The position numbers and the translations under genes were made by a program. From contig NZ_NXLX01000015.1 in NCBI RefSeq assembly GCF_003364335.1, positions 1-40,124 of the forward strand: DNA of 40,124 bases, in the 5' to 3' direction. This document shows positions 15,896 to 24,890 of the stretch, in pieces (the first letter of the stretch is position 1; each line of letters begins with the position of its first letter). The stretch is from Helicobacter anseris (GTDB lineage: Bacteria > Campylobacterota > Campylobacteria > Campylobacterales > Helicobacteraceae). Below the pieces are notes generated by a model. It was given only the letters and a program-made list of their open reading frames with translations. It did not search any database and was not told the DNA's origin.

Positions 15896-17767
15896 ATGAA
15901 ATCATTTATCACAACGCCAATTTATTATGTAAATGATGTTCCACATATAGGTCATGCTTATACTACTTTCATTGCAGATATGCTAAAGAAATATTATCAA
16001 CTTCAAGGTAAAGAAGCTTTTTTACTTACAGGCACAGATGAACATGGTCAAAAGATTGAACAATCTGCCTTAAAAAAAGGACAAACTCCTCAAGCATATG
16101 CAGATTTTATTAGTGCAAAATTCAAAAAACTTTGGGATGATTTTGAGATAGATTATGATTATTTTATTCGCACTACAGATAAAAATCATATTATTGGCGT
16201 GCAAAAAGCATTCGAAGTGATGTATCAAAAAGGAGATATTTATAAGGGGGAATATGAGGGGAATTATTGTGTAAGTTGTGAGAGTTTTTTTACATCTTCA
16301 CAGATGCAAGAAAATAAATGTCCAGATTGTGGAAGAGAGACTACTTTAATAAAAGAAGAAAGCTATTTTTTTGCTTTAAGTAAATATCAAGATAGACTTT
16401 TGCAATGGTATGAAACAGATTGTATTTTGCCTCGTTTTAGAAAAAATGAAGTAATAAATTTTGTAAAAAATGGTTTAAATGATCTTTCTATAACTCGCAC
16501 AAGTTTTGAGTGGGGGATTAGATTGCCAGAGAGCATAGGGGATAAAAAACATATTATTTATGTTTGGTTAGATGCGTTAATGAATTATGTAACTGCTTTG
16601 GGTTATGGTAATAAAGTATTGCAACAAGATTTTTGGCAAAATGCAATTCATATTGTAGGAAAAGATATCTTGAGATTCCATGCTGTTTATTGGCCTGCAT
16701 TTTTGATGAGCTTGGATTTGCCTTTACCAAAGCATATTTATGTTCATGGTTGGTGGTTAATTGATGGGGTAAAGATGAGTAAAAGTTTGGGCAATGTGGT
16801 TAATCCAATGGAGGTTGCACAAGAATTTGGAATAGATTCTCTACGCTATTTTTTAATGCGAGAAGTGAGCTTTGGTCAAGATGGAGACTTTTCAAAAAAA
16901 GCATTGATAACAAAAATCAATACGGATCTAGCAAATGATTTGGGAAATTTATTAAATCGTGTGCTTGGAATGGCAGAAAAATATGCAAATTTAAGTTTAA
17001 AATGCAACGAAGAAAATTTACCTCAGGAAAAAAAAGAAATCCAAAAAATTCTAGATTCTCTTGAATGTCTCATGTATGAAATACAACCTTCTAAATATTT
17101 AGAAGAATTGTGGAAAATATTTGTGCTAGCTAATGGTTTGGTAGCTAAGTATGAGCCTTGGAATTTGATGAAAGAAAAAAAGGAGCAAGAGGTTTATGGT
17201 CTTTTGGTTTTATTGAGCAATATTCTCATAAAAGGTGCTTTGAGTCTTTATCCTATTATGCCTCAAGTTGCTACAAAGATTTTAGATGTATTTGGATTGA
17301 GTGCAAATGCGCAAAATTATCATAAATTTATAAAAGAGCATTTTATTCAGATGGATTTAAGGCTTAAAAAAATTGATGCCTTATTCCCAAAAATTGAAAT
17401 GATTGAAAAAAATGATAATCCTAAGCAAGAGCAAAAACAAAATCTAGTTGATATTGGTCAGTTTAAAGAAATTGAAATAAAAGTAGGCACGATTATGAGT
17501 GCAGATTTTGTCCCTAAAAGCACCAAACTTTTAAAATTACAAGTAGATTTAGGAGAGGGAAGGTTACGACAGATTATCTCTGGAATCTCTGAGTTTTATC
17601 AGCCAGATTCTTTGATTGGCAGGCAAGTTTGTGTTGTAAGCAACTTAAAGCCCGCAAAATTGATGGGAGAGATTTCTGAGGGGATGATATTAGCAGTCAA
17701 AGATGATAATGGCTTATCATTATTAAGTATAGACAATCACAAGGAAAATGGAAGCAGGGTAAGCTAG
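15896..17767 (+). CDS. metG: Methionyl-tRNA synthetase with C-terminal tRNA-binding domain
   Basis: This 623-residue class I synthetase charges tRNA-Met. HIGH is at 17-20, the KMSKS loop is at 293-297, and a zinc knuckle is formed by CVSCESFF and CPDCGRE in the connective peptide. The last 110 residues form an EMAPII/Trbp111-like domain (IGQFKEIEIKVGTI, GRQVCVVSNLKPAKLMG, SEGMILA) that dimerises and strengthens tRNA binding. The TAG stop overlaps the GTG start of the next gene by one base. Confidence 0.98.
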   Translation: MKSFITTPIYYVNDVPHIGHAYTTFIADMLKKYYQLQGKEAFLLTGTDEHGQKIEQSALKKGQTPQAYADFISAKFKKLWDDFEIDYDYFIRTTDKNHIIGVQKAFEVMYQKGDIYKGEYEGNYCVSCESFFTSSQMQENKCPDCGRETTLIKEESYFFALSKYQDRLLQWYETDCILPRFRKNEVINFVKNGLNDLSITRTSFEWGIRLPESIGDKKHIIYVWLDALMNYVTALGYGNKVLQQDFWQNAIHIVGKDILRFHAVYWPAFLMSLDLPLPKHIYVHGWWLIDGVKMSKSLGNVVNPMEVAQEFGIDSLRYFLMREVSFGQDGDFSKKALITKINTDLANDLGNLLNRVLGMAEKYANLSLKCNEENLPQEKKEIQKILDSLECLMYEIQPSKYLEELWKIFVLANGLVAKYEPWNLMKEKKEQEVYGLLVLLSNILIKGALSLYPIMPQVATKILDVFGLSANAQNYHKFIKEHFIQMDLRLKKIDALFPKIEMIEKNDNPKQEQKQNLVDIGQFKEIEIKVGTIMSADFVPKSTKLLKLQVDLGEGRLRQIISGISEFYQPDSLIGRQVCVVSNLKPAKLMGEISEGMILAVKDDNGLSLLSIDNHKENGSRVS

Positions 17768-18762
17768 TGAGAATAAATCAAGTTGTAGAGCTTTTGCAAG
17801 GAGAATTGAGTAACTCTCCAGCAGTTGATAGTTTTAATAGTGTGGCTTTAAATCTATCAAATCTTAAGAGAGGTGGATTATTTTTTGCAAAGTGTTTAGA
17901 TGATATTGATATGGCAATATCAATGGGTGCTTATGGTATTGTATATGACAAATTTGTTCAAATGGTGGATGCGGAAATTGCATGGATTAAGGTGCAAGAT
18001 ATTCAAGAATCTATAGCAAGACTTGTGCGTTTTTATCTTTTAAATAAAAATATTGAAGTTTTTTATTTAAAGCCAAGAGAATTAGAGATTTTTTCACAAA
18101 TTTGTATAGATGAAAAAATTGTAATTTTTGATGGAAATCTTGAAAAGTTATTGGAGCAAATAAGTCAGGATATTTGTTATAAAGGAGTTGTGGTTGCAGA
18201 TAGTGGCTTTTTAAATTTAGCATTAGATTATACAAAAAGTATCGTGCCGCAAGAAAAAATACTTACAATTCATATTGCAACATTGTTTGATATGAGGGTT
18301 TATTACAAACTTTCACAATATTATTTATTATTACCAGCATTATTTTTTGATGAATTGAGTGCAGTTGTGCATCTTTGCCAAAACTATCAGATAGATTTTG
18401 ATTTAAGAGCTTTTAGAAATCTGCCTAGTGTTTTGCCAAGTTTTGTAGATCAAACACCAAAATTATTAGAATATGGTCAAAGTGAGCGTGTAGTGATTGC
18501 TCAAAAAGGTTTGAATGATTTTAGAGAATATGTAAATTATATTGCTCAGAATGGAAAATGGGGAAAAATGAAGGTTTTTGTTCCAAGAGATTGTGATTTT
18601 GACTTTGATTTTGATGTTATGTTTTATGCAAATCATGAAGAATTATTAAAGTTCATAGGTAATGAAAAATTTAATTTTGCTTTAGTTTTAGGATTGGAAA
18701 ATCAGGAATTAGCAGAAATGCTTAATAAGCCTAGAGTGGAATCAGCAGCAACTTTATTTTGA
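17767..18762 (+). CDS. Mur-ligase-like protein lacking the ATP-binding loop
   Basis: A 331-residue protein. Residues about 25-65 (LSNLKRGGLFFAKCLDDI, then MAISMGAYGIVYD) follow the N-terminal UDP-binding domain of MurE/MurF, where G-LFFA and GA-GIV are hallmarks. The expected central P-loop GxxGKT is absent, and the middle region (about 95-210) is not recognisable as the Mur ATPase domain. It is thus probably a degenerate relative that cannot ligate. I recall an equivalent hypothetical gene (HP0418) between metG and cmoB in H. pylori. The start is GTG overlapping the metG stop, and the stop overlaps cmoB by one base. The family call is from motif resemblance only. Confidence 0.6.
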   Translation: MRINQVVELLQGELSNSPAVDSFNSVALNLSNLKRGGLFFAKCLDDIDMAISMGAYGIVYDKFVQMVDAEIAWIKVQDIQESIARLVRFYLLNKNIEVFYLKPRELEIFSQICIDEKIVIFDGNLEKLLEQISQDICYKGVVVADSGFLNLALDYTKSIVPQEKILTIHIATLFDMRVYYKLSQYYLLLPALFFDELSAVVHLCQNYQIDFDLRAFRNLPSVLPSFVDQTPKLLEYGQSERVVIAQKGLNDFREYVNYIAQNGKWGKMKVFVPRDCDFDFDFDVMFYANHEELLKFIGNEKFNFALVLGLENQELAEMLNKPRVESAATLF

Positions 18763-19634
18763 TGCAATTTAATAATCCAAAGATTTATCATACCTACAAA
18801 AAGATAGAACAATTAGCAGATGTAAATGCAAATTATCTATGTGATGATGGTATTAAAATTACATTTGATACAACAAAACAAGAAATGCAAAAAATTCATG
18901 AGTTAGCAATAGAGCTAAAACCTTGGAGAAAGGGTCCATTTTTTATCAATGAGCTTTTTATTGATAGTGAATGGAGAAGTTTTATAAAATGGAATCAGAT
19001 TGCACCTTATGTAGATTTAAAAGATAAAGATGTTGCAGATGTCGGATGTAATAATGGTTATTATTTATTTGAGATGCTAAAGCAAAAACCAAGAAATTTA
19101 ATAGGATTTGATCCTAGTGAATTATTTTTTACACAATTTAGCTTCATCAATCATTTTATAAAAGCGCCGATTATATATGAGCTATTGGGTGTTGATGATT
19201 TAAAAGACTATGGTAGAAAGTTTGATGTAATTTTTTGTTTAGGTGTTTTATATCACAGAAGCGATCCAATAAAAGCTTTAAAAAGTCTTTCTCAAAGCCT
19301 AAAGGATGGCGGAGAAATCATCCTAGATACATTGATTATTGAAAATGATTTGGAAATATCATTAACGCCAAAAACAAGTTATGCAAAAATGAACAATGTA
19401 TATTTTATTCCATCTATTGCTGCGTTAAGAGCTTGGTGTTTTCGTGCAAATTTAGAGTTGGTTGAGATTTTGAGTATCAAAGAGACTACAATTCAAGAAC
19501 AAAGAAAGACATCTTGGATTGATACCTTAAGTTTAGATTCCTTTTTAAATACAGAAGGAAATCTCACGATTGAAGGCTATCCACCACCAAAAAGAGGTTA
19601 TTTTAAATTAAAAAGAAAAGTTAAGGGAGATTAA
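18762..19634 (+). CDS. cmoB: tRNA U34 carboxymethyltransferase CmoB
   Basis: This 290-residue enzyme transfers a carboxymethyl group from carboxy-SAM to 5-hydroxyuridine-34, giving cmo5U in tRNAs that read four-fold codon boxes. PWRKGPF (54-60), the SAM/Cx-SAM loop DVGCNNGY (93-100), GVLYHRSDPI, YAKMNNVYFIPS and the C-terminal TIEGYPPPKRGYF are diagnostic. It is shorter than E. coli CmoB (323). The carboxy-SAM synthase CmoA and the U34 hydroxylase are not in the window. The start ATG overlaps the previous stop (TGATG). Confidence 0.95.
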   Translation: MQFNNPKIYHTYKKIEQLADVNANYLCDDGIKITFDTTKQEMQKIHELAIELKPWRKGPFFINELFIDSEWRSFIKWNQIAPYVDLKDKDVADVGCNNGYYLFEMLKQKPRNLIGFDPSELFFTQFSFINHFIKAPIIYELLGVDDLKDYGRKFDVIFCLGVLYHRSDPIKALKSLSQSLKDGGEIILDTLIIENDLEISLTPKTSYAKMNNVYFIPSIAALRAWCFRANLELVEILSIKETTIQEQRKTSWIDTLSLDSFLNTEGNLTIEGYPPPKRGYFKLKRKVKGD

Positions 19635-19636
19635 AT

Positions 19637-20095
19637 ATGCAAGATCAAGAGCTTGAGACAACGATTTCTTTAATCAAACCAGTAGATAAACTTGTAACTT
19701 GTACAGGAATAAATGCTGATTTTTGTGGAGAGTTGATAAAGATTTCAGAAAACACAGCAGAGGTAGTTTATACTACCTCTTCGATAATGCTTAGTGATGA
19801 TAAGGCTATACATTCTGGTTTCATATTTGGTTCAGCGGCATATGCAGCTTTGTGTGCTATCAATAAAAAAAATAGTATTATCATTTCTTCTGAAACAAAA
19901 TTTTTAGCTCCTATTGAATTGGGACATGAAATTTTATTTAAGGCAACTGCATTGCAAAATGGATTTAAAAAATGTGAAGTAAAGGTAGAGGGTTTTTTAT
20001 TGGATATAAAAGTATTTGAAGGGATGTTTTATATAGCTATTTTTGACAAAAAGCTTTTTAAATTAAAATTTCAAGGAGAAGAAGATGGAAAATGA
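19637..20095 (+). CDS. Hotdog-fold protein (HP0420-like thioesterase family)
   Basis: This 152-residue protein has a hotdog-type central helix preceded by a histidine: AIHSGFIFGSAAYAALCAINKK, split here as AIHSGFIFGS and AAYAALCAI. Strands on both sides (AEVVYTTSSIM, SSETKFLAPI, CEVKVEGFL) complete the fold. Homologues are thought to be acyl-CoA/ACP thioesterases, but the substrate is unknown. I recall the same position after cmoB in H. pylori. AAGGGAGA precedes the ATG, and its end overlaps the next gene by 11 bases. Confidence 0.8.
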   Translation: MQDQELETTISLIKPVDKLVTCTGINADFCGELIKISENTAEVVYTTSSIMLSDDKAIHSGFIFGSAAYAALCAINKKNSIIISSETKFLAPIELGHEILFKATALQNGFKKCEVKVEGFLLDIKVFEGMFYIAIFDKKLFKLKFQGEEDGK

Positions 20096-21122
20096 AAAAC
20101 CAAGTTATCTTTATGGTATCTTGTTTGTAGCAGTAGTGGTTTTTGCTTCACTTTATTTTGCAGGCCTAAAAATCGTGCAAGATTTGCATATTTCTGCATT
20201 ATTGATAGGAGTTATATTAGGCGCTTTACTTTCCCCTGTATTTAGAAAAAGCAAAAAAGATTTAGAGTTGGGTGTTACTTTTAGTGCAAAAAAGCTTTTG
20301 AGATTAGGAATAGTGCTTTATGGATTTAAGGTAACTTTAAATGAGATTAGTGGTATTGGGTGGAATGGCTTTTTGATTGCGCTGATTGTTGTTGTTGCAA
20401 TTATGGCAATTGGTTTTTATGTAGGTACTAAATTTTTTGGACTTGATAAAGATGTTGCATTGCTAGTTAGTGGAGGGAGTGCTATTTGTGGTGCGGCTGC
20501 TGTTTTAGCTTTAGAATCTTCTATAAAATCAGAACCTTATAAGGGTGTTATTGCTGTTGGAACAGTAATAATTTTTGGGCTTTTGGCAATGTTTTTATAT
20601 CCTTTGCTTTATTCATTGTTTTTAAATCAGTACTTAAGTGAAAGTCAAATGGGGATTTATATTGGTGCAACATTGCATGAGGTGGCAAATGTGGTAGGAG
20701 CAGGGGGTGCAATAGGGGATAGTGCGAGTGCGAGTGCCATTACAGTAAAAATGATAAGAGTGATTTTATTGGTTCCATTATTATTGTTGATACCCTACTT
20801 AATGATGCAATCTCATCATGTTGGCAGAAAAAGAAGTTTGCATATTCCTTGGTTTGCATTTATGTTTTTAGGCGTGGTTATTTTAAATTCTTATATTTAT
20901 TCTCTTAGTAGTTTTATATTAGATCCACAAAAAGTTACAAGTATCATTGATGGATTAAAATTTATTTGTGATCTTGCGCTTATTTTTGCCATGTCTGCAT
21001 TAGGATTGCAAATTGATATTAAGAAATTTTTGAGTTCTGGAGGAAAAGCTTTTGGATTGGCATTTTTTCTTTTTATTATTCTGCTTGTGGGAGGATTTTT
21101 TCTTACAAAATTATTAGTATAA
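20085..21122 (+). CDS. YeiH/UPF0324 family membrane transporter (putative sulfate exporter)
   Basis: A 345-residue integral membrane protein with about ten hydrophobic helices. LIGVILGALLSPVF, LLRLGIVLYGFKVTL, VSGGSAICGAAAVLALE, IGATLHEVANVVGAGGAIG and a final FALGLQIDIK-like segment (MSALGLQIDIKKFL) match the UPF0324 family, whose members are annotated as putative sulfate exporters on limited evidence. CAAGGAGAAG precedes the ATG, which lies within the hotdog gene. It is the last gene of the metG run; thioredoxin downstream has its own promoter. Confidence 0.88.
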   Translation: MENEKPSYLYGILFVAVVVFASLYFAGLKIVQDLHISALLIGVILGALLSPVFRKSKKDLELGVTFSAKKLLRLGIVLYGFKVTLNEISGIGWNGFLIALIVVVAIMAIGFYVGTKFFGLDKDVALLVSGGSAICGAAAVLALESSIKSEPYKGVIAVGTVIIFGLLAMFLYPLLYSLFLNQYLSESQMGIYIGATLHEVANVVGAGGAIGDSASASAITVKMIRVILLVPLLLLIPYLMMQSHHVGRKRSLHIPWFAFMFLGVVILNSYIYSLSSFILDPQKVTSIIDGLKFICDLALIFAMSALGLQIDIKKFLSSGGKAFGLAFFLFIILLVGGFFLTKLLV

Positions 21123-21128
21123 GTGCAA

Positions 21129-21134
21129 TATAAT
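21129..21134 (+). promoter_or_regulatory. -10 element of the thioredoxin / glycosyltransferase pair
   Basis: A perfect TATAAT lies 30 bases before the thioredoxin ATG, followed by a T-run and the ribosome binding site TTAGGAG. No separate promoter is evident before the glycosyltransferase, so this one may serve both genes. Confidence 0.6.
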
Positions 21135-21164
21135 GTTTTTTACTCAAAAATTAGGAGATAAATC

Positions 21165-21476
21165 ATGGAAATAATTAATCAAGAAAAATATGAAAAAGAA
21201 TCAAAAAATGGCTTAGTTGTTGTAAATTTTAGTGCTCCTTGGTGTCCAGATTGTGTTAGGATTGAACCTATAATGAAAGTCTTAGAAGAGGAATATAGTA
21301 GTATTAAGTTTTTTAAAGTTGATATTGATAAGGATGAAGCTTTAAAAGATTTATTGCATATTAGAAGAATTCCCACTCTTTTATTTTTAAAAGATGGAAT
21401 TGAAGTATCTGAGAGATTGGTAGAACCAGATAATAAAATGCCAATCAAGCAAGCAATTGAAAATATGCTGGCTTAA
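21165..21476 (+). CDS. Thioredoxin-like protein with CPDC active site
   Basis: This 103-residue thioredoxin-fold protein has no signal peptide and should be cytoplasmic. The active site is APWCPDC with C27 and C30, in place of the usual WCGPC; the cis-proline segment is RRIPTLLFLKDG. I recall a second thioredoxin of this type (Trx2) in H. pylori. The altered dipeptide between the cysteines would change redox potential. The stop codon is three bases before an ATG that leads into the poly-G tract, so translation of the glycosyltransferase may be coupled to it. Confidence 0.9.
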   Translation: MEIINQEKYEKESKNGLVVVNFSAPWCPDCVRIEPIMKVLEEEYSSIKFFKVDIDKDEALKDLLHIRRIPTLLFLKDGIEVSERLVEPDNKMPIKQAIENMLA

Positions 21477-21479
21477 AGT

Positions 21480-21518
21480 ATGAAAAATTTTTCTTTTAGG
21501 GGGGGGGGGATTGCATAA
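21480..21518 (+). other. Short leader frame through the poly-G tract (OFF-phase product)
   Basis: ATG at 21480 opens a frame that crosses the G tract and, with the 11 G present here, reads MKNFSFRGGGIA and stops at TAA (21516-21518). With 10 or 13 G the same ATG continues as MKNFSFRGGGLHNSPFF into the glycosyltransferase (13 G adds one glycine). The predicted ribosome binding site is poor, so coupling to the thioredoxin stop is likely. Confidence 0.6.
21499..21509 (+). repeat. Homopolymeric G(11) tract, putative phase-variation switch
   Basis: Eleven consecutive G residues stand out in a genome of about one-third GC. Tracts of this length slip during replication in Campylobacterota and are the standard contingency element at the 5' ends of surface-structure genes. 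Its position, directly before the glycosyltransferase frame and after an ATG in the wrong frame, is what a switch requires. Confidence 0.9.
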
Positions 21519-22494
21519 TAGCCCCTTCTTCTCTATCATTATTCCTGTTTATAATGCCAAGCCTTATATTGCAAGATGTTTAGAATCTTGTATCAATCAA
21601 ACTTTTTTTGATATAGAAATTATTGTTGTTGATGATTGTGGTAGTGATGAATCCATAGAAATAGTAGAGGAATATACAAAAAAAGATAAAAGAATTAAGA
21701 TTTTGCATAATAAAGAAAATCTAGGAACATTTCATGCAAGAGTTTGTGGTGAGAGATATGCCAATGGGTTTTATATACTGCATATAGATTCTGATGATTT
21801 TATAAAGAGTGTTGCTTGTGAAGAGTTTTATAAAACAATACAAAGTGATTATAATACAACAGGGATATATGCAGATTTTTGCTGCTTTAAGGTTGAATTC
21901 TTACCAAAAGGAATATTTAAAAAAACTCCTTTATATATTAGAGATATTTTATATCAAAAGGAAATTTTAGAAAATTTTTTAATTAAAGCATCTTCTCCTC
22001 CTGTTGTGATTTGGAACAAAGTTTATAAGAGAGATTTATTAAGAAAAATTGATGATTTTATAAGGTTTAATTTTCAGAATTTGTCAAAAATTATAATGGG
22101 CGAAGACTTGTTGAAGTTTTTCTTTATTGTAATTTTTTCTCATAAGAGCATAGGTCTTAATAAAGATTTGTATGTGTATTGTGATAATGAAAATTCTGTT
22201 ACAAGAAATATAAATAGTGAAGCAAGAGATAAAAGAGTTGCTGATTTAAAATATATTCTTACTTTATTTGATAATTGCACGAGATTAGATTTATTACAAG
22301 AAAAGCATATTCTTTCAGCCATTAAAAAAATTAAAAATATTTTAAGAAGCTCAATTGAATTAGAATATCGCTATGATACATTTTATTTTTCCTACTTGAA
22401 AGCTTGCATTAAATCTCTTTTTTTCTATAGAAAATGGAAAACCTATGTGCGTATTTTAGTGTATTTCTTAAGTTTTGGAAAAATAAAGTTATAA
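21511..22494 (+). CDS. GT-A glycosyltransferase (family 2), probably phase-variable and OFF here
   Basis: The open frame encodes about 327 residues beginning SPFFSIIIPVYNAKPYIARC, the nucleotide-sugar binding start of family 2 glycosyltransferases. DDCGSDES (41-48) and the metal-binding DSDD (93-96) in LHIDSDDFIK are intact, and the C-terminal region is helical and basic, as in enzymes acting on lipooligosaccharide or capsule. Within the frame the only candidate start is TTG at 21511, with the G tract as an odd Shine-Dalgarno. The better start is ATG at 21480, out of frame by one base with 11 G and in frame with 10 or 13. The acceptor is unknown. Its 3' end overlaps the convergent pseudouridine synthase gene by 6 bases. 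Confidence 0.9.
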   Translation: MHNSPFFSIIIPVYNAKPYIARCLESCINQTFFDIEIIVVDDCGSDESIEIVEEYTKKDKRIKILHNKENLGTFHARVCGERYANGFYILHIDSDDFIKSVACEEFYKTIQSDYNTTGIYADFCCFKVEFLPKGIFKKTPLYIRDILYQKEILENFLIKASSPPVVIWNKVYKRDLLRKIDDFIRFNFQNLSKIIMGEDLLKFFFIVIFSHKSIGLNKDLYVYCDNENSVTRNINSEARDKRVADLKYILTLFDNCTRLDLLQEKHILSAIKKIKNILRSSIELEYRYDTFYFSYLKACIKSLFFYRKWKTYVRILVYFLSFGKIKL

Positions 22495-23346
22495 AAAATC
22501 AAATGGTGTGCTGAAGAAATATTTTGTATTTTTATAATAAAATTCCAAACTTTTTGCCTGTAATTTTAAGATATTTTGAGTAAAAAGTTTTTGGTTGAGG
22601 TATTCTCTAGCACTATCATTATCTACTCCATAAAGAGGCTCCCCAACAATGGGATATCCAATGCTAGCTAAATGTAATCGAATTTGATGTGTTCTACCTG
22701 TAATTGGGGTTACTTCAAGTAATGTTGAATTTTCAAAATGTTTTAAAACTTTGATTTTTGTTATTGCTCTTTTACCCATTGGGTGTATTTGTGATCGTAT
22801 TCCTAAATCCTCTTGTTTGGTTATAGAGTTGGGGTTTAATATTGGCAAGTCTATGATTTGATTTTTAAGTAAGATGCCATTGATTAAAGCAAGATATTTT
22901 TTCTTTACTTGATTTGTTTCAAAAAGTTTTTTTAAAATTACTTCGCTTTGTTTGTTTCTGCTTACAAGAATAATTCCATTGGTTTCATAATCCAAACGAT
23001 GGATAGGATTTGCGTCTTTACCAAAAGTATCTTTAATGCTATCACAAAGGCTAGGGTGAGAAAACCTACCCTTTGGATGTGTAAGGAGATTTGATGGTTT
23101 GTGATAGAGTGCAAAGTCTTGATGAATAAAAAATGGCTCTAAGGTCGCTTTGGGTTCAAAGATTTCAAGTATTACTTCACCAGATATAAGATCAGATTTG
23201 TGTATAGGATTTTGATTTTTATAATAGATTCGCTTTTTATCTATGATTTTTTGGGCTTCTTTGTTGGTGCATTTTAGAGTATTTTGCACAAATTGAAATG
23301 CTTTAGTTGGAGAGGTGATATAAAAATCTTTTTTTATAAAGGGCAT
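22489..23346 (-). CDS. RluA-family pseudouridine synthase (RluC/RluD-like)
   Basis: A 285-residue enzyme that isomerises uridine to pseudouridine in RNA, probably 23S rRNA. An S4-like N-terminal segment (about 10-65, NKEAQKIIDKKRI) precedes the catalytic domain. The catalytic aspartate is D119 in HRLDYETNGI, and GRTHQIRLHLASIGYPIVG is the conserved second block. Which uridines it modifies cannot be told. The start overlaps the 3' end of recJ by 13 bases, and it is last in the leftward run pyrG-recJ-this gene. Confidence 0.9.
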   Translation of the reverse strand: MPFIKKDFYITSPTKAFQFVQNTLKCTNKEAQKIIDKKRIYYKNQNPIHKSDLISGEVILEIFEPKATLEPFFIHQDFALYHKPSNLLTHPKGRFSHPSLCDSIKDTFGKDANPIHRLDYETNGIILVSRNKQSEVILKKLFETNQVKKKYLALINGILLKNQIIDLPILNPNSITKQEDLGIRSQIHPMGKRAITKIKVLKHFENSTLLEVTPITGRTHQIRLHLASIGYPIVGEPLYGVDNDSAREYLNQKLFTQNILKLQAKSLEFYYKNTKYFFSTPFDFL

Positions 23347-24890
23347 TTAGAGATTTCTTTAATTAAGAGCATAGGGGTTTTTGAATATAAAGATTCTTGA
23401 ATGCAGGCAATAATATCCACTTTTTCATTTGAAGCAAAAAAATCTTTTGAAAAAAAATGCATACCATCAATTTGATTCTCAAAAACTAGTTTTTGGTGCA
23501 TATCTTTGATACTTTTGCTTTGAGATATTGTGAGATTTTTGATTAAAAATTGTGGTGGGAGATTCCCCTGTCCATAGGGTTCAAAGCTTTGTAAGAGATT
23601 AAGCAAATCTTTGTTGATTTCTTTTAATTCTATTTGCCCTAATATAGCGGTATTTTCCTGTTGGGTTAGGGGATGATGGTTGCTAGCAAATATATCGCAA
23701 AATTTATTAAGATTCTCATAAGGTAAGCTTAGGCCGATAGCTTGAGAATGTCCCCCAAAATGTAAAAATAATTCTTGATAATGTAGAAGTGTTTGAAAGA
23801 TATCGATTTTCCCATCACTCCTTCCGCTGCCTTTGAGAATTTGATTTTTTAGAGTAAAGACAAAGGTAGGTTTTTGGTAAATTTCAACAAGTTTTGTAGC
23901 AATTATTCCCAATACCCCTTCATTCCAATCATCTTTATAGGCTATGATACAATGAGAAGTTTGTGTGATATGATGTTTAGATTCTGTGAGTATGGTTTGG
24001 ACAATATCTTTTCTTTCTTGATTAAGGGATTGGAGCTTATAAAAAATCTCTTTTGTTTCTTCTTTGGATTGTGAGAGAAAAAAATCACATACGATTTTGG
24101 CATCTGCGATTCTTCCAGCACTGTTTAATAAAGGGGTGATAAAAAAACTTATATCTTGAGCAGTAAATTTTTGGGATTTTAAGAAGGTTTTTAGTAGTAA
24201 ATCGCACTGGTTATTTGAATTTCTAAAAACCTCAATACCTTTTTTTACAAGTATTTTATTGATATGTGTAAGAGGCATCATATCTGCTATGGTCGCTATG
24301 GCTACATATTTTAAGAGTTCTAGCAGAGATATTTTTAAATCTAGTGCTATTTTGATAGCATTGCAAAAATACCAAGCAACCCCTGCACCGCAGATATTTT
24401 TTTGAATAAAATCACAATCAATTTGTTGGGGATTGATAATTGCATCTGCTAAGGGGAGTTTTTCTTGAGTTTCATGATGATCTGTGATAATGAGCTTAAT
24501 ATTTTTATTTTTGCAATATTCTCCTACTTCAAATGCAGAAATACCATTATCAACAGTAATGATTACATCACAGGGATTTTGTTCAATGAGATGAGGTTTT
24601 ATACCATACCCATCAGAAAAACGATTAGGAATACAGTAGTTCACATTTTTGTAACCAATGATTTGAAAAAAAGACATCATAATAGTGGTGCTTAAAACAC
24701 CATCAACATCATAATCTCCCACAACTAGAATTTTATGGTTTGCTTGCATTGCTTCTTTTACGATTTGCGCGGCTTTTTGTGCATCCTTTAATTTATGAGG
24801 ATGAGGCAAGTCCTTGAGGGATGAAAAATTATCACCCTTAAAGCGTTTTGAGAGTAATAATTTGATTGTTTCTTTAGTAAGAAGGTGCAT
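23334..24890 (-). CDS. recJ: Single-stranded-DNA-specific exonuclease RecJ
   Basis: A 518-residue DHH-family 5'-3' exonuclease acting in recombination and mismatch or base excision repair. Metal-binding motifs are GDYDVDG (58-64), TVDNGIS (112-118) and the DHH triad (137-139). The DHHA1 part includes LLNSAGRIADA, EGVLGIIATKLVE, GSGRSDG and FGGHSQAIG. The OB-like C-terminus is present but short compared with E. coli RecJ (577 residues). The ATG overlaps the pyrG stop by one base (TAATG). Confidence 0.95.
   Translation of the reverse strand: MHLLTKETIKLLLSKRFKGDNFSSLKDLPHPHKLKDAQKAAQIVKEAMQANHKILVVGDYDVDGVLSTTIMMSFFQIIGYKNVNYCIPNRFSDGYGIKPHLIEQNPCDVIITVDNGISAFEVGEYCKNKNIKLIITDHHETQEKLPLADAIINPQQIDCDFIQKNICGAGVAWYFCNAIKIALDLKISLLELLKYVAIATIADMMPLTHINKILVKKGIEVFRNSNNQCDLLLKTFLKSQKFTAQDISFFITPLLNSAGRIADAKIVCDFFLSQSKEETKEIFYKLQSLNQERKDIVQTILTESKHHITQTSHCIIAYKDDWNEGVLGIIATKLVEIYQKPTFVFTLKNQILKGSGRSDGKIDIFQTLLHYQELFLHFGGHSQAIGLSLPYENLNKFCDIFASNHHPLTQQENTAILGQIELKEINKDLLNLLQSFEPYGQGNLPPQFLIKNLTISQSKSIKDMHQKLVFENQIDGMHFFSKDFFASNEKVDIIACIQESLYSKTPMLLIKEISKCPL

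Noticed and set aside
20722-20741. AGTGCG hexamer repeat in the YeiH-like gene
   Set aside because: Three imperfect in-frame units encoding SASAS in a conserved loop; no frame effect.
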